Assembly (NCBI GenBank): GCA_021030915.1 | Contig: JAGEMR010000076.1 | Coordinates: 83,999-147,998 of the forward strand | DNA length: 64,000 nt | Origin: Astrothelium macrocarpum | Taxonomy: Eukaryota; Ascomycota; Dothideomycetes; Trypetheliales; Trypetheliaceae | Reading direction: 5' to 3' | Shown: one piece after another, positions 55,520-64,000 of the stretch | How the letters are laid out: every line of letters begins with the position of its first letter | Numbering within the stretch: the stretch's first letter is position 1 | Program-made: the position numbers and the translations under genes | Notes under the pieces: generated by a model | What the model was told of the DNA's origin: nothing | The model's input: the letters and a program-made list of their open reading frames with translations, nothing else | Database searches by the model: none

Positions 55520-57456
55520 ATGGAGAATATGTTTGATTTTGTGGTTTGTGGGTACGATATAGAAGTTCAAACTGTCCTATTATTGGAGTAGGGACTGATT
55601 TGGGTCTGCAGTGGTGGCACATGTGGTCCCATCATCGCCGGCCGTCTGTCGGAAGATCCAAATGTGAGGATTCTCATGCTCGAGGCAGGCAAAGACAGCG
55701 CCGACATGGATGATATGCATATGGCAGGCGCGTGCGTAACCACCACTTTTATTATTCATCAGAGCTCACTCGCAAACTACAATGCTGAGATTGTATAGCT
55801 GGACTCAGAATCATACGGGAGATACCGATTGGAACCTCATCACGCCGCCACAACCTGGGCTAAAAGATCGTGAGATCCATGTTCCGCGAGGAAAACTTTT
55901 GGGAGGTAGCTCTGGCTGCAATGGCACGATTTGCGTGCGGGGAGTGAAACAGGACTATGATGACTGGGGCCTCCCAGAATGGAGTGGCGATGAGATGTTT
56001 AGGGCCATGAAAAAGGTATAGTTGCGTTAGACGACCTTATTCTGTGAGGTCAATTATCTAAGTCTTGCAGTCGGAAACATTCCATCCATCGAAATGGTTC
56101 CCTGAAGACAAGAACAGTCATGGATACAACGGACCGATGCACATTGAAGCTGCCTCAGTAGGGCCTCTTGGAGAGCTAATGTTGGAATCTTATCAGTCAA
56201 AGGGACTCAAATATTGCCCCGATATGTTTAGCTCTGGAGAAACCGCAAACGGCTGCGGTCATGCTCTTAGAACGACCTGGAGCGGTTACCGGACAACTCC
56301 AATGGATTTTTTGACCAAGGACTACAAGAGATCCAATGTCACAATCAAATGCAATGTCACGGTCGACAAGGTCATACTTGAAAGGGATTTTGACAACACT
56401 CTTCGAGCTACAGGCGTTGAGTACGAAGACAATAAAGGTAATAAATCCAAAGCTTTTGCACGCAAAGAAGTCATCATAACCGGCGGTACTTATGGCAGCC
56501 CGGCTATTCTACTGCGCTCTGGGATCGGGCCAAAGACGGACCTGGAAGCACTCAATCTTGCTTGCAAGGTGGACCTGCCCGGCGTAGGTAAGAACCTACA
56601 GGACCATCAGCTTATCTTCACATACTATGAACTGAACCAACCTGGACTCACCGATGATCCGAGAGTAAACCATGACCCTAACGCCTTTGAAAATGGACGC
56701 AGGGAATGGAGGGAAAACAAAAGCGGCTGGCTGGCCCAGTTTCCCTTTGGTTCATTCGCCTTTGCCCGTCTTGACGATCGCCTCATGGCAGAGAATCCCG
56801 AGTGGCGCGAACTCTCACGAAGGCCCGGACGCGATCCTATGGGCCAGGCTTCTTCGCAACCAAGCTTAGAATTCTTTCACACCGTGTGTTACGGGGGGCC
56901 TCCAGAATACACCGACTTTCCCAAAGAGGGTCAGTATGCCTTTGCAATGTGCTGCTTCCTCTGTGGCGCGCAATCCCGTGGTGAAGTTAAACTCAAGAAC
57001 ATCAACTGTCACGACAATCCAATTGTCAACCATAGATACATGTCAGATAGGCGAGATCTATTGATGATGTCCGAAGGAGTGCGATTCGCAAACGAAATCG
57101 TCACAACGGGAGCAGGTACCAAGGACAAGATCAAAGGCGCCTGGCCACCTGGTGCCACACACCACCTAAACAAAACTAACGAGGATTGGCAGCCACATGT
57201 GCAAAGATATGCATCCACGTCGTATCATCCGTGTGGGACATGTAAGATTGGTAGTAGCGACGATGACATGGCAGTCGTCGACTCAAAGCTCCGCGTTAAA
57301 GGTGTCAAGAGTTTGCGCGTAGCTGATTGCAGCATCATGCCACTGGTTCACAGTGGCCACACGCAAATGCCAGCATTTGGAATTGCAGAAAAGGCGGCAG
57401 AGTTCATTATAGAGGCGGCTAGAGTTAGCGGTTCGGCCGTGAAGGCGAATCTTTAA
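55520..57456 (+). CDS. GMC-family FAD oxidoreductase (alcohol oxidase/dehydrogenase type), 4 exons
   Basis: GMC enzymes oxidise alcohols with FAD. Exons 55520-55551, 55612-55731, 55790-56015 and 56071-57456 give 587 aa. The 32-nt first exon plus exon 2 make the dinucleotide-binding motif VVCGGGTCGPIIAGRL. Other signatures are GKLLGGSSGCNGTICVRG, IITGGTYGSPAILLRSGIGP, LPGVGKNLQDHQ, and the active site SYHPCGTCKIG plus LVHSGHTQMPAFGIAEKAAE. There is no signal peptide, so unlike secreted aryl-alcohol oxidases it is intracellular; the C-terminus KANL is not a good PTS1. Neighbouring acyl-CoA enzymes suggest it oxidises an alcohol on the way to an acid that is then activated to CoA; that is inference. 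Confidence 0.92.
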
Positions 57457-57629
57457 GCCAGATGGGAAAACTGTAGCTGTCACGGTCCCCACCTCACTAC
57501 CATAACTTGTATATGTAACATTTCTTACTTAAAAATCGTATCGGCTTATATTCCGGTGGAAAGGCCGTGCAGAATAGGTTGAGCATCGGGCTTAATTTAA
57601 TTCCTCTACTTGAGTATTCTATCGAGCTC

Positions 57630-58546
57630 TCACAGCCTCGACAATGCGGCTTTGTCGCCGCCTTTGCGATCGAATCGACTCCAGTCGCCCCTTTTCTCGT
57701 GCCCTTTCCCGCTTGCTCTCACCGCCTCGAAGTCCTCTTGGGAAATTTCTTTTGTTTCTACTGCAGGATTGTACCCAATGCGATGCTTTCCATCCTGTCT
57801 ATACTCGACTTCTTCCCATTTCGGGATGGCTTTTGCGTCGGCACGGTTCAATGCAATGCTTTGGTTTCCTTTGCCCTGATAGAAGAGAAGCTCTCCCTTT
57901 GCAGCTATCTCTCGGGCGCGGGACCAGCCTCTCAATGCCCAAACTGAATTTCACATTAACAGAAACCCATACGAGGTGATTTATGCATAAATACCCATCT
58001 GACAGACGCCGTAAAGCCCTCCCATCGTTAGCACCTCGATCTTTGATTGCGGATCATCTGATTCGCGAACAAGTGCTGCTGAATCCCTTAAATAAGGGTG
58101 GCTCCAGAGGAAGGAGTCAGATACTAGGACAAAAGCGACTGCGGCGGACTGGGGCCACTTGTCAGTCATCTGAAACAGGGGCTCATCTCGGCGCGACGGT
58201 CGAATCTCTCAAAATATACCTCTTCTGCCGCACACATTAAAACGCACTGGGCACCTCGATCTCTAATCCAGTGGAACGACGTGAGCAATTCGGATCCACA
58301 TTCCACTTCTTCAACAGTAATGCCTTCTTCATCAAATACCTTGAGCGCCTCAGATCCATAATTGGACGTGTTGCCTCTGGTACTTGTCACGCCTTGGGCA
58401 ACATCATCGTATGTCACACCAGCATCCAGAAGAGCTTTAGTGGTGGTAGAGACTAGAGCTGCAATGAACTCATTCGCAGGAGCGTCTCTTAACGGTGCGG
58501 GTGAATATCCAATGCCGGCAATGAAGACCTTGGATTGGGCAGTCAT
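57630..58546 (-). pseudogene. Decayed SCP2-type thiolase-like gene
   Basis: Three minus-strand segments align in order with different parts of a fungal SCP2/thiolase-like protein. Segment 1 (58546-58170) covers the N-terminal half with VFIAGIGYSPAPLRD, TKALLDAGVTYDDV and the nucleophile-Cys region VECGSELLTSFHW. Segment 2 (about 58169-57981) matches the middle (SAAVAFVLVSDSFL). Segment 3 (57935-57630) matches the end (ALRGWSRAR, RIGYNPAVETKEISQEDFEA) and finishes in SRL, a classical peroxisomal PTS1. The stretches that normally link them, including the HPLGATG-type active-site loop, are absent, frames change between segments, and I find no splice sites that repair them. A normal family member is about 450 aa; only about 290 codons remain. 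Alternatively it is a poorly resolved, highly derived gene. Confidence 0.62.
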
Positions 58547-58932
58547 TGAAGGTCGCCCCTGCTGCTTCGTTGCCCTGCTGCTCTATGGTTGAGCTCAGGC
58601 TGGTTGAAGGCACCGCACATATCATGCAAGTTCAAGTCTTAATGGTGTTTGCGAAAGCGGGGCACCAGCGTTTTCTACGTTTTCCCGCTGGCCGCTTTTT
58701 CCCGACTCAATGAAGTTTCTCCACATTTCAAAATCCGATGCTCGATGCTTGATCACCCATCGAAGAAAGTTAAGGCTGGTATCCCTGGGTGATTCCCAAT
58801 GATTTTCAGGGTTGTGGCATAGACTCTGAGGTATCAGCTAGTAAACTTCACATAGACGTTCCTATCTTTACTCTGGAATTTGAACTTTTCCTATCTATCT
58901 ACTTTCTAGATTTCTTCGAGAACAATACGACC
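58547..58932. promoter_or_regulatory. Divergent region between thiolase relic and acyl-CoA ligase
   Basis: 386 bp upstream of both genes; probably the ligase promoter. No clear motif. Confidence 0.35.
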
Positions 58933-60959
58933 ATGAAAATGGAACAAAGACCGCCCTCGATTGTGTATGGGCCGCGCTCTCCAGTTCCTCTCACCCTGAC
59001 CTTTGGCCAGCTTCTCGACCATCATGCAGAGGTGCGACCAAATAGTCCTGCTGTCATATCGCATGTGCAAAGCTGCACAATCTCCTTCCGTCAGCTACAG
59101 GAGAGAAGCATTAAGTTGGCCAAAGCTATGGCAGAAGTTGGAATAAGAAAGGGCAGCCTGATAGGCATTATATCAGGAACCCGATACGAGTATCTTGAAG
59201 TCATTCTCTCTCTATCCAAAGTTCAAGACCAGCACCATTGATTTGAATCTGGCAGATTTTCTTCGCATGTGCCAGGTTAGGTGCTGCTTTGATCCTTTTC
59301 AACTATGCTTATACCGATTCCGAGATGCTGTCTCTGCTAAAAGCGATAAGTAAGTCTAGTTCAGTTCCAATCCACGACAAGTCGGCAGATTGGGTCACTA
59401 AAACCTCGCATTTAGAGCCCCAAATGCTCTTCTCACCGCCAGGATTTGCTCGTTATAGCTACGATAAAGTCCTTCGCGAAGCAAAGTCTTCAGTCTCTCA
59501 ACTCAGAGACATCATTATACTTGCCGACATCTTTCGTAAATATCGTCTATCCTCAGGGTCAATGCAATATCAAGAATACGAATCCTTTCTGGAATCCGGA
59601 ACCAATTTTTCTTATTTACCTGACTCTAGCATTTCTCCTCACGACATGGTTAATGTTCAATTCACATCTGGTAGTACTGGATTACCCAAATCAGTGGCCC
59701 TGTCTCATTACAACATTATGAACTGTGGCAGAAATATTTGGTTGCAGACGAGATTGACGAGCGAAGACCGAATTTGCTGTCCAGTACCGTTATTTCACAG
59801 TTTTGGCATGATTGTTGGTGAGCTTTGAACCATGCATTCTCACTTTCTCTTTCTTGCACTCAATCTGACACATTTGATGCTCGCAGCCATAAGCACCAGT
59901 ACTGTCGCCGGGTGCTCTCTCGTCTTTCCATCTGAGCTCTACGATCCCGCCGCAACACTCCACTGCATCGAGAGTTACAAGTGCACCGCGCTCTATGGCG
60001 TAACCACCATGTTCATCACGGAAATGGCTCACCCAAGCTTCGCGAAGACAAACAAATCGTCTCTAAAGTACGTATTCGACCTCCATTGCTTCTATTTCTG
60101 ACATTCCGTCGGCTGACCAACGCTCGTTTGGTCCAGGTTTGGCATTGTGGCTGGCTCCGCCATGCCCCCGGCATTTCTACGGCGTGTCATGAAAGAGTTC
60201 TGCATCCCTCGTATCTACTCTTGTTGGGGTATGACAGAGCTTTCCTCATTCGTGACCATGATGCACGAGACTGATCCGTGGGACAAACGAATTCACACTA
60301 CCGGCCGCCTGTTCCCGCATTTTATTCTGAAAATCGTCAAACCCAATTCGGGCGAAGTCGTACAGTGGGGTGAGAAGGGTGAGATTGTGGTAAGTGGGTA
60401 TGGTCAAATGAGCGAGTACCTAGGAAACAAGGAGAAAACGGACGAGGCGTTGCGGTATCACGGGCAGGATCTCCATGAGGGGGGAGTAAGTGGATTGGGG
60501 GGACGCCAAGGAAGAGAGCTGAGACCATGGATGCACACAGGTGACGAAGGCATGCTGGATGGTGATGGGTACTTGGTGTTTACAGGTCGAATCAAAGATT
60601 TGATTATCAGGGGAGGCGAGAATATTACGCCTCTGGAGATTGAGGAGCGATTGAGCGAGATGGAAACTATTGAGCAGGCGAGCGTGGTTGGTGTGCCGGA
60701 TGATAAGTACGGAGAGACTGTAGGGGCATTTTTGGAGTTGAAAGAGAAGGCGCAAAGACCTGGAGATGAAGAGGTGAGGAAGTGGGTGAGGGCAAAGTTG
60801 GCGCACTTCAAGGCGCCCGTACATATTTGGTGGCTTGGGGATGAGAATGTGCCAGAAGAATGGCCAAAGACAATGAGTGGGAAAATATCAAAGCCGGAAT
60901 TGAGGAAATTGATAGAGAAGCTTGTGAGGGTTGGGAAAGGCTCCAAAGCCAAACTGTGA
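58933..60959 (+). CDS. Peroxisomal AMP-forming acyl-CoA synthetase, 5 exons
   Basis: This ANL-superfamily ligase activates a carboxylic acid to its CoA thioester with ATP. Exons 58933-59199, 59256-59349, 59416-59817, 59887-60067 and 60137-60959 give 499 aa. The second intron (59350-59415, GTAAGT...TTTAG, 66 nt) has no stop, but removing it restores LLKAIKPQMLFSPPGFARYS. Signatures are the P-loop VQFTSGSTGLPKSVALSH, PVPLFHSFGM, YSCWGMTEL, MHTGDEGML, FTGRIKDLIIRGGENI and the catalytic-Lys hinge PKTMSGKISKPEL. The C-terminus KAKL is a strong PTS1, placing it in peroxisomes. I chose the ATG at 58933 over an in-frame ATG at 58789 because the family N-terminus starts there. Its neighbours suggest it feeds the 2-hydroxyacyl-CoA lyase. 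Confidence 0.92.
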
Positions 60960-61729
60960 TGACTTTTCTGGATATCTAGTACGTACCTCCTATCCTTGAC
61001 GTTTGGTTCGTAGAAGAACATGGGACTAATGAAAGACAGATGTCACAAAACCAAGGAGGACGCTCGATCAAACGAAGAGCATGCAATCCATATACCACAT
61101 AAGGAGGATTTTGTTGTGCTAGAGGATCGAATGAAGGCCATATATCGCAAGCCAACGATGTTATCATATCTTACTAACGCAATCACTACAAGATCATATC
61201 TGACACATATCTGGGGGTTACCTTGTGTTTCCACGACTGAACAGGTGTCTCTGGATCACGTACACTCTCTAGGCCGCCTTAATCGCTGGTGTCCTCAGAC
61301 CTGATTTTCCGCCTCGGATCGTGAACGTCAATTTCATTGTCCATGCCATATCCTTTGGCCCGAAATCTAGTGCTGCGAATGATGTTCTTTCTTTTCACGA
61401 CCGTATCGGGATCACTTCAGGACCGGGATGCCTTGGGGACGATCGCTGCATCCTGACAAGCACCGTCCGTCTCCCCGTTGACAACACCATACTGAACAGA
61501 ACTAGAAGATAGCAATCACTAATCATGCGAATCTGCGATTCCAAGGAATTCCAAATTCTCCATATCTCTGGATGGTGCGCCCGTCCAATTGAATTTCGTG
61601 AGGGGTTTTCCCCGCATAGGAGTTTTCACGTGATCGTGCACGCTACGGCACCGTGCACGCTCACCACCACCAAAATTGATCAAGTTCAAATGCGTATATC
61701 TCCATCAATATACAATCAATTGAATTCGC
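60960..61729. other. Intergenic region, no supported gene
   Basis: 770 bp of normal-GC DNA between the ligase and the second AT-rich block; frames are short and featureless. Confidence 0.4.
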
Positions 61730-62195
61730 TTTTGAAATTTTGAATTTACAAGAAATTTCTAATATCACTGAAATTGTAAAAGAATATAGAATAAATCGTT
61801 TCATATTATCGTGTTATTGATGAGAGAAAATCGTTTTAATTAAAATAATTAATGAAAATAAGAATTTATTTAATAATCAGATGAAAAAAATTTTTATAAA
61901 TGAAATCAATAAATTTTCTGATTTAGAAATTCTTTTTATATCAATAATAATATACGTATTTACATCTAATTTATACAAAAAATGATCTGAAATTAATTGA
62001 ATTAGATATTTCATTTAAAATCATAAAAATGAGATTATATTAATTTATTTTAAAAATTTTGATATTATCTGAAAAAAATCAGATAATTAATACGAATTAA
62101 AAAAATATTTTGATTTTATAAATAAATTTTTCCGTTTTAATAATTATATTAATTAATTTTTAATTTATTCAAAAAATTAAAAAATATAATATTAT

Positions 62196-62240
62196 AACGT
62201 GGTTACCAAGCGAGTCGGACACCCAAGCGAGTCGGACACT
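62196..62240. repeat. Terminus of a pogo/Fot1-like element with 17-bp tandem duplication
   Basis: CCAAGCGAGTCGGACAC occurs twice in perfect tandem (62206-62222 and 62223-62239) at the edge of the coding remnant, directly after pure AT sequence. Position at the 3' end of a minus-strand transposase remnant suggests it is part of the terminal inverted repeat. The other terminus is not visible in the window. Confidence 0.55.
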
Positions 62241-62303
62241 TTCCGCGACTTTTACAACAAAACCCGACCATATATCAATCATAACAATCAAAATTCATAT
62301 AGA

Positions 62304-62567
62304 TTAATCAGAATTCTTTTTAGAAAAGGTTATTACAATTTTCTGACAGATTCGCGTATTATGTCCAGATTTGCCGTATTGTCTATATCGTCTTTTTCGC
62401 GTTTCTACCTTCATTCGCTGACCGCTATTTTTAGATAATTCATCTTTTACTAACCGCGCAACACTTTTCTGATCTATTAAATTCTGATTATTTTGAAAGG
62501 AAAATGATCCTTCTTCCTTTAATCGGTTTTTTGGAATTCTCCGGTATTTATTAAAAATCTCATTCAT
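62304..62567 (-). pseudogene. C-terminal remnant of a pogo/Fot1-type (DDE) transposase
   Basis: The 87-codon frame matches the C-terminal tail of fungal pogo/Fot1-like transposases: a helical region (FNKYRRIPKNRLKEEGSFSF), DQKSVARLVKDELSKNSGQR, and the CCHC-type knuckle RYRQYGKSGHNTRICQK, where the usual Cys-Cys pair is Tyr-Tyr. Cys to Tyr is the change expected from G-to-A (RIP-type) mutation on the coding strand. The DDE catalytic domain should lie to the right (62.6-64 kb) but is destroyed by AT drift. Confidence 0.75.
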
Positions 62568-64000
62568 TTTACGAAATGATAAAATTTCTTCTTTCAGAAG
62601 AATAATCCGATATATAATTTATTACGTACCTTTGACAATTTAATCAATTCCAATAAAAATTAATGTTAACGAATTATTATAATATTATATAATTCGATTT
62701 TTAATAAATTCAGATTATGAAATTATTTTGATAGGATTTTATGATGTCTTTAATTTCTATAAAAATGATAATTCTGATGAGAATTCTGAGAATATAGGAA
62801 TATATAATTTAATATCAAATTGAAAAATTATATTTTCTGAATCATAAAAAATAAAATCTGTTTTTTTAAAATCTATTTGAATATTTTTTATAATAAAAGT
62901 CTTTTTGAATACGATTACAAATATTGGAAAGAATTCGGTTTTAATGATATATGTAATATACGTCCGAATAAAATCCTCGATTTAACACCCGTACGTTTTT
63001 TTTAATAAATTAAAATATCCAATATCAAATGGCTGAAATATATGAGATGAATGAGAAAGTATATAAAATATTAGAATTTTATTTTTTTTACAATAGAATT
63101 CAAAATTGATTGAATGATGATTTTCATATCCATCTAAAATCAGAAACCGATATTATTCAATAATACGTAATTTTATATATTTATTAAAATATTTTATCCA
63201 TTTTAGATTAATTTCATTTATTATCTAATTATTATTATTTAAAAAAATGATTCAATTTAATAGAATTATATGATTTTTATATCAATTGATAAAATGATTT
63301 TTATTTATAATCATTAAAAATGATGGAATCATTCAATTTTAAAAATTAATTTTTTAGATTATTATAATCTATTTCCGATTATCAGACTGAATTAATTTAG
63401 ATTTTTTATATTAATTTATATACGTAATTATTATAATAGAAGAAATAATATTCATTATAAAATCAGTCTCATTAAAATTAAAGATATCAATTATATCTAT
63501 ATCATATTTGATTATTATATTCGATATAAAAAAGAATCAGTCTCTGATAAATATAGGATTTTCGTATGAGGCCTTTTGGAAATCATATTTACGCGTAAAA
63601 CGCGTCTTAAATTTAGAATATCGTCTAATGAAATTAAAAATCCAATTATATCCAATACATATCATATCGTATTAAATCAATAATTAATTAATCATATTTT
63701 ATATATACGAGATTCTGAATAAATATTCTTAAAAATCTAATTCAAAAATAAAATTTTTAATACACGATTCTTTTATATTGTAAAATTTTCATGAATTGGA
63801 TATTTTATCATTATATGAGAATTTATTATGATATCGATTATATAATATTAAACATGAAATATTATAAAATTTTACAGTCTTTCGAATATTAAAATTTTGA
63901 TTTTTTTTAATAGTGTTTAAAACAAGAATAATTCTATTCTTTTTTAAAGAGGATTTCATGTGTTGTTGCGGAGAAAAATGTTGTCAAAGTTGAAAGATTG

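Larger units (their letters stand above)
61730..64000. repeat. Second AT-rich block, RIP-like, with a buried DNA transposon
   Basis: From about 61730 to the window end the sequence is nearly all A/T with stops in every frame, as in the 20-24 kb block, except for a higher-GC patch at 62196-62570 that encodes part of a transposase. The block continues beyond the window. Confidence 0.75.

Overview
The window is nuclear DNA of a filamentous ascomycete (Pezizomycotina; a leotiomycete-like fungus is my guess, the class is not proven). The reasons are genes split by many 50-70 nt GT-AG introns with CTAAC/CTGAC-like branch sites, typical fungal families (UstYa-like oxidase, SAT4/Pth11-type rhodopsin-domain protein, fungal aquaglyceroporin, carboxymuconate cyclase), and two very AT-rich blocks that look like repeat-induced point mutation (RIP) of transposons. 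I worked out exon joins by hand from reading frame and family alignment; most genes close perfectly in frame.

Layout. 0.2-3.0 kb: divergent aromatic-ring catabolism pair (3-carboxymuconate cyclase and an intradiol dioxygenase). 4.5-10.5 kb: aquaglyceroporin, asparaginase-like Ntn hydrolase, alpha/beta hydrolase, RING protein. 12.4-19.2 kb: rhodopsin-domain membrane protein, YdeI-like protein, ankyrin protein, MFS transporter, with short inverted-repeat (MITE-like) elements between them. 20.0-24.2 kb: RIP-like AT-rich block with a GC-richer Pro/Ala-coding repeat island inside it. 24.4-29.4 kb: threonine aldolase, then a UstYa-like oxidase transcribed divergently from a small secreted precursor with three identical 19-residue cores separated by Lys-Arg sites. 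30.6-36.6 kb: NPC1-type sterol transporter and an SLC35-like transporter. 38-52 kb: gene-poor accessory stretch with a membrane protein, a permuted papain-like (LRAT/PPPDE-like) protein, a zinc metallopeptidase fused to four WW-like repeats and broken by an in-frame TAG, an unidentified multi-exon gene and a Gfd2-like exonuclease. 53.0-61.0 kb: four-gene catabolic cluster (ThDP-dependent 2-hydroxyacyl-CoA lyase, GMC oxidoreductase, decayed SCP2-type thiolase, acyl-CoA ligase) arranged as two divergent pairs, two of them with peroxisomal C-termini. From 61.7 kb: second AT-rich block with a pogo/Fot1-type transposase remnant.

The most interesting locus is 26.9-29.4 kb: an intact double-HxxHC UstYa-family oxidase next to a Kex2-type multi-core precursor is the minimal gene pair of a dikaritin-type fungal RiPP pathway, and I do not recognise the core sequence from any described dikaritin.
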